NCBI GenBank assembly: GCA_021773355.1
Contig: JAJFKE010000046.1
Coordinates: 1-64,000, forward strand
DNA: 64,000 bases
Reading direction: 5' to 3'
DNA from: Gammaproteobacteria bacterium
GTDB lineage: Bacteria; Pseudomonadota; Gammaproteobacteria; Pseudomonadales; Pseudohongiellaceae
The notes under the pieces were generated by a model. It saw only the letters and a list, made by a program, of their open reading frames with translations. It was not told the DNA's origin and did not search any database. The position numbers were made by a program, and so were the translations under genes. How positions within the stretch are numbered: the first letter of the stretch is position 1; each line of letters opens with the position of its first letter. Below, piece after piece: positions 34,145 to 44,747 of the stretch.

Positions 34145-36211
34145 TTAGCGATCCAGTACGGCATCTCGATTGCGTTGTAGAGAACGGTCGTTTTGCGAGC
34201 TGAGAATAACGCTTGATCCCATCAGTATGGAACGCTGTGCTTGACTGATTTCGTAACCCAATCCGAAAGTCTGGGTGTGAAACATCTGGGTCAGCTGCTG
34301 GGCGTTCCATTTGCTATTCTGAGTTTCCGCAGCGGCCATAGTGTAGCACGAGAGAATAGTGCCTGTTCTTGTTTTAAGGCAAATGGAGAGGTCCGGTGCC
34401 TCGCTAATTTCCAAAACCAAGCCGTTAGGATGTGGGGTAAAACGGGGAGAGTTGCGTAAATAGTCCGCTACTTGCACGGTGAAATCGGATTCGTTAACAG
34501 AGATGTTTACCGGCAGGCTAATATTAAGTCGACGCATGATGCTGGGGTCTTGTTGATAGGCGGTCTGGTAAAATAACAGGGCATCTGCAAATTCGCCTTC
34601 ATCCCAGGCAGCGACAGCCATATGCGCGGCGAGTCGAGCGCGTAGCAAGACTTCTTCTGCAGGTAACTGACTCAAAGCGGCAGCACCTTCTTGTAAAACT
34701 GCCTGGTCATTATGCTGCAAAGCGGCCACTTCGGTTTTATAGCCGTGGTAGTAACCCGCGTTAAGCATGAATGCGCCGTTGCTATTGGCCTGTTCTATAA
34801 TATTCTGAATGACCCCAGTGCCAATGATGCCAATGATCTCCGGCTCTATCCATTCTGGTATGTGCACATCCAGTGGCGCATAGGGGCGAAGTCGATTCTG
34901 CAATACATCAAATTCGGCGAATAGCGCCGCTGCGCGCCGCTCTGATCGCCAGGCATTCAACTGAAAACTAAATGCATCGACCCTGGCGGAGAGAGAATCT
35001 AGAAAATCCATGGAGGCGATTTGTTCCAGTCGAATCTGGTACTCGGTGCGATTCGCCATCATGTTTAGCAATGCGGCCATGGAATCTTTCTGAGCATCGT
35101 CTGCGCTGTAGGACCCATTTCTGTCGGGTTGATTAAGAGCGGTAGTAGTGAGTTTAATAGCGTCTTCACTATATCCGGCAAGCAGCAAGAAGCTGGCGGT
35201 TACCAGAAAATGCTCGGCTCGATTCATCACGTTGACCAAGGGCTCTTGAGCTTCGCGCCAGATCAACATTCGATCAAGGGCCTCTCGAGATTCATCGAAA
35301 CGACCCTGATTCATCAGTAAGTACAATTTATAAATCCAGGGATTGGCAACACTATCGGTATTGAGATAGCGGGTTGCACGGTTGAGGTATTCCTCAGCTT
35401 GATCCATCTGCAATAAGCTCAGTGCGACCTCCGATGCATTGCTCAGATAGACGGTGTCGTAATCGTTCATAGAGTCGGCTATGTTTTCATCTTCATCGAT
35501 GGCACGATCACAGGCGGTCAAGGACTCTATTGGTTGCAGACTAGCGAGATCTGCAGCGCATAGCGTGTTCCAGGCTCTGGCACGCTCGCGTTCATTGTCA
35601 CTATTTTGCAGAACAAGATTTGCGCTTTCACGGGCAGCATCATATTGCTTTAGTTTTATGAGTGGCCAGCCACGAAAAGACTCAACATCCTGTCCATAAA
35701 CTTGCTCCAGCCTTTCGAGATATTCCAGAGACCGAAGCTGATCTCCCATCAACTGGTGCACATAGGATAATTGGCTAAGCGTTAGGTAATGCCATTGCAC
35801 ATTGCCCGAAGCAAGTGCCTCGGGAAGGTTGCGGTAGTTAGTTAATTCTTCGGCACGGTTTAAGTGGAACAGGGCTCTGGGCATATTACCTTCAACGGTA
35901 AGCAAGATTTCAGACAGCGCAAACTGTGCTCCAGGAGAACTTGGTTCCGATCTAAGCCATTGCTCGCTGAGTTCGCGCGCCTTTACATTTTGCTTTAGAT
36001 TTAGGGCATCGCAGATGGCGAGGGCGCGCAGATCACTGACATCGCTGAAGCCAAAACAGAGTTGCCGTTGCGACTGCGGAATTTCAATACTGTCGAGAGA
36101 CAGTGGGATATCGTCTTGTGCGTTTGTACTATTAATTACCATGAAAATAGGGAACAGGCTGAAGACGATGCTATAGCGTCTAACCTTAAACCCGTTTCGG
36201 AGCTTAATCAT
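34145..36211 (-). CDS. Exported TPR-repeat protein of the MoxR/transglutaminase cluster
   Basis: The 688-residue protein has a basic N-terminus and signal peptide (IVFSLFPIFMVINSTNAQ). Helical repeats that resemble TPRs follow (QFALSEILLTVEGNMPRALFHLNRAEEL and YLERLEQVYGQDVESFRGWPLIKLKQYDAA, in parts). Its ATG overlaps the MoxR stop by one base, so the two are coupled. In related clusters of MoxR ATPase, DUF58 and transglutaminase genes, TPR or VWA proteins complete the module. Role is likely periplasmic protein-protein contact; the partner is unknown. Confidence 0.75.
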   Translation of the reverse strand: MIKLRNGFKVRRYSIVFSLFPIFMVINSTNAQDDIPLSLDSIEIPQSQRQLCFGFSDVSDLRALAICDALNLKQNVKARELSEQWLRSEPSSPGAQFALSEILLTVEGNMPRALFHLNRAEELTNYRNLPEALASGNVQWHYLTLSQLSYVHQLMGDQLRSLEYLERLEQVYGQDVESFRGWPLIKLKQYDAARESANLVLQNSDNERERARAWNTLCAADLASLQPIESLTACDRAIDEDENIADSMNDYDTVYLSNASEVALSLLQMDQAEEYLNRATRYLNTDSVANPWIYKLYLLMNQGRFDESREALDRMLIWREAQEPLVNVMNRAEHFLVTASFLLLAGYSEDAIKLTTTALNQPDRNGSYSADDAQKDSMAALLNMMANRTEYQIRLEQIASMDFLDSLSARVDAFSFQLNAWRSERRAAALFAEFDVLQNRLRPYAPLDVHIPEWIEPEIIGIIGTGVIQNIIEQANSNGAFMLNAGYYHGYKTEVAALQHNDQAVLQEGAAALSQLPAEEVLLRARLAAHMAVAAWDEGEFADALLFYQTAYQQDPSIMRRLNISLPVNISVNESDFTVQVADYLRNSPRFTPHPNGLVLEISEAPDLSICLKTRTGTILSCYTMAAAETQNSKWNAQQLTQMFHTQTFGLGYEISQAQRSILMGSSVILSSQNDRSLQRNRDAVLDR

Positions 36212-37269
36212 CAGGATAGAGTACTTCTGGCTAGTTGCTCCATGGGTCCGCGCATGGCATCTAGCAACACCTTGTCCATGGAAGCCACGCCGGGTGCCAA
36301 TTCGATGCGATGTCCCAGTACCCTCGGTAATAATAATTCGATATCTTCGGCGCTGACGTAGTCGCGCCCGCGCAAGGCGGCTGAAACTTGCAGCGCCGGC
36401 AACATTAATACCATGCTGCGAGTCGAATTGCCTTGCAGCACACGGTCGTCTTCACGCAGGTTCCTGGAGATATCAACCAATGCAGATTTGATACCGGCAC
36501 TGATTGTCACCGCCGCATCGATCTGTGCTCGGGCAAATAAGACTTCATCTCGGGATACGGTGATTTTTTCCTGCTTTAAGTCTCGGCGTTGCTTATAAGT
36601 ATCCAGGACATCCAGTTCCGACTCGCGATCTATATGATCCATGGTTATCTTGAACAGGAAACGGTCTAACTGCGGTGTGGGTAAGGGATAGGTGCCGACC
36701 AGGTCCAGCGGGTTCTGCGTAGCTATAACGAAGAATAAGTCATCCAAGGGGTAGGTAATATTGTCTACGGTAACCTGTTTTTCACCCATGGCTTCCAGCA
36801 TGGCAGATTGCACCTTCGGCGAGGTTCTATTGATTTCGTCTGCCAGCACTACATGCGCGAACAAGGGTCCATGACGAAAATGAAATGCATTGCTGTTGCT
36901 GTCAAACACCGGTACACCGGTTACATCGGAGGGTAGAAGATCCGGTGTGAACTGAATGCGACGAAAGGGAAGTATAAACTCATCTCTGGTCTCGTCCCTG
37001 CCATCATCGATAATCGCCTCACCTAGAGCTTTAGCCAGTGTGGTTTTACCGGAGCCGGGAAAATCTTCCAATAGAACGTGACCGTCTGCAATCAGTGCAA
37101 TCAGTGTCAACTCGATAACGTCATCTCGCCCCAGCACTTGTTGCTTAACTGCCGTGGTTAATCTATTTAGCACATCGATTGCTGTATCGAGTTCAGGTTT
37201 ACCGTTTGCTTCCTCAGTATCGCTTGTCGGCGTAAGCTCAGAAACTTCGGTGATACTGTCAGGCGTCAT
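36211..37269 (-). CDS. MoxR-family AAA+ ATPase
   Basis: The 352-residue protein has Walker A EDFPGSGKTTLAKALG (near residue 68), Walker B VVLADEINRTSPKVQSAMLEAMGE and sensor region FFVIATQNPLDLVGTYPLPTPQLDRF (in parts), all characteristic of MoxR ATPases. A lid domain with RDYVSAEDIELLLPRVLGHRI follows. MoxR proteins act as chaperones that help mature or regulate partners encoded beside them, usually DUF58 and transglutaminase proteins, both present here upstream. A disordered acidic N-terminus of about 30 residues precedes the domain. Confidence 0.93.
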   Translation of the reverse strand: MTPDSITEVSELTPTSDTEEANGKPELDTAIDVLNRLTTAVKQQVLGRDDVIELTLIALIADGHVLLEDFPGSGKTTLAKALGEAIIDDGRDETRDEFILPFRRIQFTPDLLPSDVTGVPVFDSNSNAFHFRHGPLFAHVVLADEINRTSPKVQSAMLEAMGEKQVTVDNITYPLDDLFFVIATQNPLDLVGTYPLPTPQLDRFLFKITMDHIDRESELDVLDTYKQRRDLKQEKITVSRDEVLFARAQIDAAVTISAGIKSALVDISRNLREDDRVLQGNSTRSMVLMLPALQVSAALRGRDYVSAEDIELLLPRVLGHRIELAPGVASMDKVLLDAMRGPMEQLARSTLS

Positions 37270-37322
37270 AGTTTACTCCACTTCATTGATTGTGTTCTGC
37301 TGCTAGCATTTAGAGAGGATGA

Positions 37323-39482
37323 TTATTTACTTAATAGCCAGGAGAAAGGATTGATCCAGGCGATTACTACTTTCCATGTCTGGGTATTCAGTTTGATTTC
37401 ATCAGCGATAGCATTGCGCAGGCCTTGCCATTTTTCTTGTTCATAACAGTTTTTGTCGGTGGCGCCCAAAGCCAGTGCCAGATGTTGATCTGTCATTTGC
37501 CGCATGGAAGGTGCGACTTCCCCGGCGCGTACTGCAAACTGTTCGCGGCTTTCACCAAAGCGTCTATGTAGACCTACGGCAGAGAGGTGGTCGAGCATGG
37601 CTCTATAGCTGAGTCGATATTGTTGATCCAAGCCGGCTCTGGAAGGTATCCAAAGTCGGTAAAATTTAACTGTGTAGGCGCTAAGCAGCGCAGCCAGTAT
37701 CAATGCGTACAGCGTGTTCAAAATGAGCTGCAAATTTATCGCTGAGCTTTGCTGAGATTGCAGAAAGTCATCGAAGGAGGCTTCATTGCGTAGCATATCG
37801 CCAAGTAGCTGTTGTAGATTGTTCTGCGGGTCGGTAGTCATGTCCACAAGAGTTTGTTGCGGAGCAGGATCGACAATGACCCAGCCTATGTCGCGAAAGT
37901 ACACCTCTGGCCAAGCATGGCCATGCACTGCCTGTATCAGTAGAGATGAGCCACCGGCCTTGTTGCTGGAGGGAACCGCGTAGCCGATGCCGACACGAGC
38001 TGGTATGCCTAGACTGCGGAACATATAAGTAGCAGCGAAGGAAAAATGCATGCAATAGCCGGTCAGATCGCCAAACAGGAATGAGCCTGCCGGATCAGTT
38101 TCATAGGCGTGTTCATTTTTAAGGCTGTAGATGCCGTTTTCATCCAGATAGGTTTTAATTGCCCAAGCCTTGGCGAATGGATCGTCGCTATATTCCGGTT
38201 TGAGGTCAGCGATGAGACTTGCAGCCAGCTGCTGGTAGCGCGGATCGTCGGGTAGGGCAAGATATTCATCCCACACCTGCTGTGACCAGTCAGCTCTACC
38301 TAACTCCCGACCCAGTAGGTAGTTAAAATCATATTCCGGTGCCAATGAGTAGGCGTCGTAGGTGCGCTTGAAACGTAAATTGTTGGGATTGGCTGTGTTC
38401 TCATAGGCGACCGGGCTTTCCAGTCCGAACGGGGTTCTGTGGGAGATCAACATGCCTATGGTTGCACGTACAGGAATACGTTGATCTTCTGCTTTTGGTA
38501 GTTGCTTGGTCTCAATACGGGAATTGCTGAAATTGCTGATCAGGTCTTGATCCATGTCGCTGCGAGTGGCGAAGTCCAGCATGGTTCCATTGAACTCCGA
38601 ATAAGCGGATTCGCGAAAATAGTAGGAACCGTTGAGAGGTTCGTAGTCATCACGAAATACTACAACCGCTACAGGGGCTTCCTTGTCATCTGCGTTATTC
38701 TCGCTATCTCTAAACGGGTTCTCGCGTTGTGCACTATTGCCGGCCTGTTCTTGCCCAGTCAAACCTAGACCGTCTGTTAGTTGCGGAGTAGGCAGGCCAA
38801 ACAGACGAACATATATCAAAAGAGAGAAACACAATAAGCCCAAAACAGTAAAATGATAGGGTAAGCGGCGGTGATTATTCTCGATCATCAGTAAGGCTGC
38901 GAGGGAGAGCACTGCTGCACAGCCGAATGCCATTAATATAGTTGAAGGATCAATGCCTCGCACCAGGGCATAATCACCGATGACAAATGGACGGTGGATC
39001 ATGCCGTTACGATGGGCGGAAAGGGTAATAACGAAAGCTGTGGCTACGAATAGTATTTCCACTACGGCCCCAAAGCTGGTTCGCTGAGCTAGTACGCGCA
39101 GGCTTGCGGTTAGTGACGCGCTAATCGAAAACCATTTTATAAACTCGCCGCTGTTAAACGAAAACATGGGCGACACCAAGTCTGAGAGCAGGCCAGTATT
39201 TGTCACGGCCGCGGCGAGCAATAAGCCTAACAGCAGGAAACTCAAACTAATCGAATTGATAGTGAAGGTACGTAACTTGTTCAAAGGCGATCGATTAATG
39301 CCGAGGTCGATAAGGTAGCAAGCAAAAAGGCAACCTATAAAAGAAGCCACAGAGCCGCTGAGCACTGTCAGTGACAGGCTCAATACCCAATAACTGCTGG
39401 CAATAATGGCTGCACGCAAACTCGTCGGCAAAAAATGCTGAGTCGGTTTTTTGTTCTTGCCTGCTAGTTTAGTTGTCATCAT
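37323..39482 (-). CDS. Membrane transglutaminase-like protein (TgpA family, DUF3488/DUF4129 architecture)
   Basis: The 719-residue protein has about six N-terminal membrane helices (residues 20-220) and a periplasmic transglutaminase core. The catalytic Cys lies in GYCMHFSFAATYMFRSLGIPAR (in part), His in HGHAWPEVYF and Asp in WVIVDPAPQ. A further membrane helix (LNTLYALILAALLSAY) and a cytoplasmic DUF4129-like tail follow. TgpA of Pseudomonas, the best-known member, is an inner-membrane protein essential for growth. It sits 37 bases downstream of the DUF58 gene and 53 bases upstream of moxR, in the standard module order. Confidence 0.9.
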   Translation of the reverse strand: MMTTKLAGKNKKPTQHFLPTSLRAAIIASSYWVLSLSLTVLSGSVASFIGCLFACYLIDLGINRSPLNKLRTFTINSISLSFLLLGLLLAAAVTNTGLLSDLVSPMFSFNSGEFIKWFSISASLTASLRVLAQRTSFGAVVEILFVATAFVITLSAHRNGMIHRPFVIGDYALVRGIDPSTILMAFGCAAVLSLAALLMIENNHRRLPYHFTVLGLLCFSLLIYVRLFGLPTPQLTDGLGLTGQEQAGNSAQRENPFRDSENNADDKEAPVAVVVFRDDYEPLNGSYYFRESAYSEFNGTMLDFATRSDMDQDLISNFSNSRIETKQLPKAEDQRIPVRATIGMLISHRTPFGLESPVAYENTANPNNLRFKRTYDAYSLAPEYDFNYLLGRELGRADWSQQVWDEYLALPDDPRYQQLAASLIADLKPEYSDDPFAKAWAIKTYLDENGIYSLKNEHAYETDPAGSFLFGDLTGYCMHFSFAATYMFRSLGIPARVGIGYAVPSSNKAGGSSLLIQAVHGHAWPEVYFRDIGWVIVDPAPQQTLVDMTTDPQNNLQQLLGDMLRNEASFDDFLQSQQSSAINLQLILNTLYALILAALLSAYTVKFYRLWIPSRAGLDQQYRLSYRAMLDHLSAVGLHRRFGESREQFAVRAGEVAPSMRQMTDQHLALALGATDKNCYEQEKWQGLRNAIADEIKLNTQTWKVVIAWINPFSWLLSK

Positions 39483-39519
39483 TGTTAACTCGTGTTATCT
39501 GCTTTGGGCCTGCGCCGAA

Positions 39520-40848
39520 TTACACCTTGCGCAGGTTTTGGTCGAAACTGAACCCGGTTTTTCTGTCTACAACCACGGTTGATTCTACTAGCTGCCCCAG
39601 ATCGGTCAATAACTTAAGCAAATCGGCCCTGGAGCCCCCTAATTCCTGATCCACAGAGCCTGCTGAGTCGTCCTGAAGCAGCAATCGCTGCCATAATTTA
39701 GTCTGCTGGACATCACTAAATCCATCCGTTGCCAGCACTAGAGAAAAGCGGCCAGGAAAGCGCGCTATGGTTTTCTTAAGCGCTTCGAACCAGGGGGCGA
39801 ATTCAGCCGCCGCGAACACGATACAGTGGACAGCCGCCTGCGCGGCTGTCTGTTGCAAAAAGGCATCGAGGCCATAGCCATGGGGGTTTTCTATAGCTCT
39901 AGATCTGGCGATTGCATCTAATGCACTGGGCACAGTGTCAGCCGGTATCTCCGAGCCATCAGCGGAAAAGGCCCAGTCGTCACCGAGGGCGCCAGTCTCT
40001 ACAGCGACCCGTGCAACTGCTGCGGCCGCTTCATCGTTTTCGCTACTGAGCAGGTAGGCGACAGTACGATTACTATGGAATACACTTTTTTCTGCCAGAC
40101 GCACATTTAATTGTCTATTGCGGGCATACACCTTCCACATGATATTACGCACAGAATCGCCCGGCACATAGGGGCGTATTTCCATACGATCTCCATCTGG
40201 GTCGCCGGAGGGATTGGGAATGCCATCTTCGGCGGTTAGTGAACGCAGCAAGGGTAGCGCTTTTACTGTGTTCGTACGGGGTAGTGCGGTACAGCTTATT
40301 TGCTGATTTTGCTGCCAGGAATAACGACAAAAACCGAGCACATCGGAGACCGTAAACTGTCGGCTTACGCGATCTATCTTACAGCGCTTTTCGGGAATAA
40401 TTTCCTCCACCAGCTGACCGTCTGTTGAAACTCTTACCCTGGTTTCCACGAAATCTGGATAGGTGATGCGCCAGGTTAGTTTCACCAGAGGAAAATAGTT
40501 CAGGGCAGGTAGTCGAAAGCCCGTTTCGTTCGGGTAACCCGCTTCCACTTTTATCGGCTCAATAGAGCCAGATAGCTGTTTCAAGCTTGCCCGTATTCGT
40601 CTTTGTATAAAAATTCCACTGATCACCGAACAAAACAAACTGAAAATCAAAATCGTCAGGGCACAAATCGCCAGAGAGAACACAACAAGATCCATTGCGC
40701 CGTAGCCATATACGTTCAAGGCATAGGCAGTTAAGCCTAAGGTGATCACTCCCTGTAAGCTTAGCGGGAACAGGGCAATCAGCCTTCGCGCAAGGGATAG
40801 CAGCAGTGATTTATTGGGATTAATATGTATTTTTAGTCCGGATCGCAT
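39520..40848 (-). CDS. DUF58-domain membrane protein
   Basis: The 442-residue protein has two membrane helices near the N-terminus (about 15-85). The DUF58 signature is RMEIRPYVPGDSVRNIMWKVYAR (in part), followed by LNVRLAEK. The rest is a VWA-like fold without a clear metal-site DxSxS motif. DUF58 proteins work with MoxR ATPases and transglutaminases. It is the first gene of the minus-strand module 40848-34145, transcribed away from the XRE regulator; the 230-bp divergent region upstream must hold the promoter of the module. Confidence 0.88.
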   Translation of the reverse strand: MRSGLKIHINPNKSLLLSLARRLIALFPLSLQGVITLGLTAYALNVYGYGAMDLVVFSLAICALTILIFSLFCSVISGIFIQRRIRASLKQLSGSIEPIKVEAGYPNETGFRLPALNYFPLVKLTWRITYPDFVETRVRVSTDGQLVEEIIPEKRCKIDRVSRQFTVSDVLGFCRYSWQQNQQISCTALPRTNTVKALPLLRSLTAEDGIPNPSGDPDGDRMEIRPYVPGDSVRNIMWKVYARNRQLNVRLAEKSVFHSNRTVAYLLSSENDEAAAAVARVAVETGALGDDWAFSADGSEIPADTVPSALDAIARSRAIENPHGYGLDAFLQQTAAQAAVHCIVFAAAEFAPWFEALKKTIARFPGRFSLVLATDGFSDVQQTKLWQRLLLQDDSAGSVDQELGGSRADLLKLLTDLGQLVESTVVVDRKTGFSFDQNLRKV

Positions 40849-41078
40849 GGCTCGGCTATTAGATGATGATTATGCGGATGCTGGCTGTGGAATGAAGTAT
40901 AGATGAAGACCCTGGCAACGTGTCTATTCTTACATAGAATTCAGGTAACTATAAGGTGTAGACACTACCGGTCAAGGAATGTTGCATTTACAACGGATTG
41001 GATTGCCTGCTGTAAATAATTAGCCAGGACCCCACTTCGTGGTGTGTGGCTGGCAATTGGCGTAGGATTGGCGTGTCA

Positions 41079-41720
41079 ATGTCGTATTCACCACTGGTTA
41101 GATCTGAGCGGGAGAAGCGAGCTTGGAGTCAGGAACAGCTTGCTAGGGTTACTGGCTTAGGCGTCAGAACTATACAACGTATCGAAACTGGCGGTTCGGC
41201 CTCGTTAGAATCGATGAAAGCACTGGCATCGGTATTTGAGCTGGATATTAGTGAGCTACGTAGCGCAACTGCAACGACGATTGGTGTTTTTAGGATACCG
41301 GCCGTGCGGAAATCACATTTAGCGGCGCTAACTGCCAGCCTGCTCTTAGCCACGGGCCTGTTTGTTGCCAAACCCATCCTTGCACAGCAGCTGTGGTTGG
41401 ATTTCGATATTTCTGCGCAGCGCCAAGATGAAGATCAAATTCTTGAAACGTCTGTCAGGGCTGGACGTGTGTTAATGGCTGAAAATGAAAGTACCATGAT
41501 TCAATTGAATAATTTACTTCGCTTAGAAGTTACACCGCAGATACAAGCGGATGGAAAGGAAATTTTATTGTCGATAAAATTATTCGAAAACAGAGATGGC
41601 GAATATTCCCTTCGCGCAGAACCTCGCATAATGACAGCGGATAAGCTGGAAGCGACATTGGAATCTTCTTCTGATTCGGGATATTCCTACAATATTCTTA
41701 TGACTCCAATTATTGAGTAA
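41079..41720 (+). CDS. Membrane-anchored XRE-type transcriptional regulator
   Basis: The 213-residue protein has an N-terminal XRE helix-turn-helix (residues 6-62: LVRSEREKRAWSQEQLARVTG, then TIQRIETGG). One membrane helix (about 82-105: LAALTASLLLATGLFVAKPILA, in part) and a 105-residue domain outside the cytoplasm follow. This is a one-component membrane sensor-regulator layout. ATG 41079 fits with AGGA at 41064-41067; the longer GTG frame from 41046 adds 11 residues. It is divergent to the DUF58/TgpA module and could regulate it or the aldo/keto reductase gene; neither is proven. Confidence 0.8.
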   Translation: MSYSPLVRSEREKRAWSQEQLARVTGLGVRTIQRIETGGSASLESMKALASVFELDISELRSATATTIGVFRIPAVRKSHLAALTASLLLATGLFVAKPILAQQLWLDFDISAQRQDEDQILETSVRAGRVLMAENESTMIQLNNLLRLEVTPQIQADGKEILLSIKLFENRDGEYSLRAEPRIMTADKLEATLESSSDSGYSYNILMTPIIE

Positions 41721-41730
41721 GAGCGTAAAT

Positions 41731-42720
41731 TTAGGCATTCACAATGGCCATTCCTTGTTCATTGTATCGGCTGCCCTGCACCTGATCTGCCAGTTGATCC
41801 AATGTGGTCATAGCATGGGCATCAAGGGTCAATTCCGTTGCCGCCAAATTAGTTTTCAAATTGGCTAACTTGGTTGTTCCAACAATAGGTAGTACGTTCT
41901 CCTGTTTCGCCATTACCCAGGCCAGCGCTACTTCGGCTGCACTCACATTGAGGGCAGTTGCCAGACTGAGAATTTGATCAACCAATGCCAGGTTTGCTGC
42001 ATAGGCTTCACCGCTAAATCGGGGTTGCATGGATCCTCTATAATCTGATTTCGAGATTTCACTATCCCGCTTAAAACTTCCCGTAAGCATGCCGCGGCCA
42101 AGTGGGGAATAGGCGACTAAGCTGGTTCCTGTTGCTATGCAAACCGGTATTACATCCTGTTCGATCTCGCGGCTGAAAATTGAATACTCGGACTGAACGG
42201 CTGCGATAGGATGAATTGCTTGGGCGCGGCGTAAGGTATCTCCCGAAACCTCCGACAATCCCAGCGCTCCTACCTTGCCTTCCGCCACCAGTTTAGCCAT
42301 CTCCGCTACAGTTTCCTCAATGGCGGTAGCTGGGTCTACCCGATGCAGGTAATACAGGTCAATGTGATCTGTTTGCAGGCGGCGCAGGGAGCCCTCAACT
42401 GCTTTTCTGCAATTCTCTTTGGAGCCGTCCAAGCCCAGTGCTGCTCCGGTGTCAGGGTCGCGAACAGGGCCAAATTTTGTAGCGATTCTGACTCTGTCGC
42501 GGCGATCTGCGAAGGCATTACCTAACAAGGATTCATTGGCACCAACACCATAGGCTTCCGCGGTGTCGAAGTGATTAACCCCGAGCTCTATCGCTTCGTG
42601 CAGTAGCTTGATTGCGGCGGCTTCCTCCGTAGGTGGCCCATAAAATTCAGATAAACCCATGCAGCCCAAACCAATCTGATTAAGCTGTATACCTGTGTGA
42701 CCTAGTTTTTTATGCGCCAT
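41731..42720 (-). CDS. Aldo/keto reductase
   Basis: The 329-residue protein is a complete TIM-barrel aldo/keto reductase of the AKR13-like (YakC/Tas) branch. The catalytic tetrad is visible: Asp in HFDTAEAYG with Tyr five residues on, Lys in IATKFGPV and His in YYLHRVDP. The C-terminal NADPH site includes GTTKLANLKTNL. It reduces aldehydes or ketones with NADPH in the cytoplasm; substrate unknown. AGAGGTGG lies seven bases before ATG 42720. The leader contains two AANAANAA words (42745-42764) that may be Hfq/Crc target sites. Confidence 0.92.
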   Translation of the reverse strand: MAHKKLGHTGIQLNQIGLGCMGLSEFYGPPTEEAAAIKLLHEAIELGVNHFDTAEAYGVGANESLLGNAFADRRDRVRIATKFGPVRDPDTGAALGLDGSKENCRKAVEGSLRRLQTDHIDLYYLHRVDPATAIEETVAEMAKLVAEGKVGALGLSEVSGDTLRRAQAIHPIAAVQSEYSIFSREIEQDVIPVCIATGTSLVAYSPLGRGMLTGSFKRDSEISKSDYRGSMQPRFSGEAYAANLALVDQILSLATALNVSAAEVALAWVMAKQENVLPIVGTTKLANLKTNLAATELTLDAHAMTTLDQLADQVQGSRYNEQGMAIVNA

Positions 42721-42809
42721 ATTTTGTCCACCTCTGGCTTAAACTTATTATTGCTATTGTTGTTAGAGCTCAATGCCTAAAATCGATTCGCAGATCGCTG
42801 TTTACTAAC

Positions 42810-44747
42810 TCAGCGATTCAATCTGTTATCTATGAGCTGATCAACCACAGCAGGTTCCGCCAATGTTGAGGTATCACCGAGGTTCTCTAATTCATTGGCG
42901 GCAATTTTTCGAAGGATGCGGCGCATGATTTTCCCTGATCTGGTCTTGGGCAGGCCAGGGGAGAACTGAATGACTTCAGGTCTGGCGAAGGCGCCGATTT
43001 CTTTGGCGACGAATTTGAGTAATTCTGCACGTAATTCTTCGCTTGTATCAATGCCATTCATCAAACTTACATAGGCATAGATGCCCTGGCCCTTGATGTC
43101 ATGTGGGTAACCTACTACCGCAGCTTCGGCTACAGCGGGATGCAAAACCAGCGCGCTTTCTATTTCTGCGGTGCCGAGCCGGTGGCCGGAGACGTTGATA
43201 ACATCATCAACGCGGCCAGTCACCCAGTAGTAACCATCCGCGTCGCGTCGCGCACTGTCCCCGGTAAAATAATAGCCCGGGTAAGTGGTGAAATAGGTAT
43301 CTATGCAGCGCTGATGGTCGCCGTATACGCTGCGAATTTGGCTGGGCCAACTTTGACAGAGTACCAGATTGCCGGTCGCCGCTCCTTCCAGTTCTTTGCC
43401 GTCTGCGTCCAATAAGGCCGCCTTCACGCCGAAGAAAGGTGTGGTGGCTGAACCAGGTTTCAAGTCGGTCACACCGGGTATTGGCGAGATCATGATTGCA
43501 CCGGTTTCGGTTTGCCACCAAGTGTCGACGATGGCACAGCGGCCATCGCCCACCACATGGTAGTACCATTCCCAGGCCTCCGGGTTTATGGGCTCTCCTA
43601 CTGAACCTAACAGGCGTAGTGAGGAACGTGATGTGCTTTTCACCGGCTCATCGCCGGCAGACATCAAGGCACGAATTGCAGTTGGCGCTGTATAGAAAAT
43701 ATTGACCTGATGTTTGTCTATGACTTGCCAGAAACGTGAGGCGTCCGGGTAGGTCGGTACTCCTTCGAACATCAGCGTCACGGCACCATTGGCTAGTGGT
43801 CCGTAGACGATGTAAGAGTGTCCCGTGACCCAGCCCACATCGGCGGTGCACCAATAGACGTCACCCTCGTGATAATCGAATACATATTTGTGAGTGATGC
43901 TCGCCCCTAATAGATAGCCGGCCGTGGTGTGCAGAACGCCTTTTGGCTTGCCTGTGGAACCGGAGGTGTACAAGATAAACAGAGGATCTTCGGCATCCAT
44001 TAGCTCCGGTGCGCATTCCGCATCTGCCGCTTCTGTTGCCTTGTGATAGCAGACGTCACGTGTCTCGTGCCAGGGCACTTCAATGTGGGTGCGTCGTACT
44101 ACAAATACTGAATGCACGTTGGGGCATTGCTCTAGGGCCTGGTCAACATTTGCCTTCAGGGGTATTATTCTTCCGCCGCGCACACCCTGGTCGGCGGTGA
44201 TCACTGTCTTGCAATCGGAATCCAGAATGCGGTCTTTGATTGACTCGGGTGAAAAGCCACCAAAAACTACGGAGTGAATGGCTCCTATGCGCGCGCAGGC
44301 GAGCATTGCATAGGTCGCCTCCGGTACCATGGGCATATAGATGCAAACACGATCGCCTTTGCTCACACCTCGGGTCTTAAGCGCATTTGCCAGTTTGCAG
44401 ACATGGCCGTATAGCTCTCGATAGGTGATTTTTTTATCGTCATCTGGCTCATCACCCTCCCAAATGATAGCGGTCTGCTCGCCACGTTTTTCCAAATGGC
44501 GATCGATGCAATTGTAAGCAACGTTTAGTTTTGCTCCCTGGAACCAAATTGCCTCCGCCTTGGAAAAATCACCCCTTGCTACCTTCTGCCAGGGTTGATG
44601 CCAATGCAGTAACTTTCCCGCCTGTTCCGCCCAAAACTCTTCAGGTGCATCGATCGAGCGCTGATACATCTGCTGGAAGCTGGTCTTGTTTAAATGACTA
44701 TGGCTAGTGGCGGACTCTGTAACGGGATAAATTTTGTCTTCTGACAT
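42810..44747 (-). CDS. acs: Acetyl-CoA synthetase
   Basis: The 645-residue protein has all hallmarks of AMP-forming acetyl-CoA synthetase: the P-loop-like [19 protein letters not shown] (in part), the acetate pocket [14 protein letters not shown], and the C-terminal Lys within [16 protein letters not shown] that is acetylated by Pat in other bacteria. It converts acetate, ATP and CoA to acetyl-CoA in the cytoplasm. The length matches E. coli Acs (about 650). It lies 241 bases downstream of panC on the same strand. In Pseudomonas an acs gene is also close to the cbrAB-pan region, from memory, so this linkage looks ancestral. Confidence 0.97.
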   Translation of the reverse strand: MSEDKIYPVTESATSHSHLNKTSFQQMYQRSIDAPEEFWAEQAGKLLHWHQPWQKVARGDFSKAEAIWFQGAKLNVAYNCIDRHLEKRGEQTAIIWEGDEPDDDKKITYRELYGHVCKLANALKTRGVSKGDRVCIYMPMVPEATYAMLACARIGAIHSVVFGGFSPESIKDRILDSDCKTVITADQGVRGGRIIPLKANVDQALEQCPNVHSVFVVRRTHIEVPWHETRDVCYHKATEAADAECAPELMDAEDPLFILYTSGSTGKPKGVLHTTAGYLLGASITHKYVFDYHEGDVYWCTADVGWVTGHSYIVYGPLANGAVTLMFEGVPTYPDASRFWQVIDKHQVNIFYTAPTAIRALMSAGDEPVKSTSRSSLRLLGSVGEPINPEAWEWYYHVVGDGRCAIVDTWWQTETGAIMISPIPGVTDLKPGSATTPFFGVKAALLDADGKELEGAATGNLVLCQSWPSQIRSVYGDHQRCIDTYFTTYPGYYFTGDSARRDADGYYWVTGRVDDVINVSGHRLGTAEIESALVLHPAVAEAAVVGYPHDIKGQGIYAYVSLMNGIDTSEELRAELLKFVAKEIGAFARPEVIQFSPGLPKTRSGKIMRRILRKIAANELENLGDTSTLAEPAVVDQLIDNRLNR

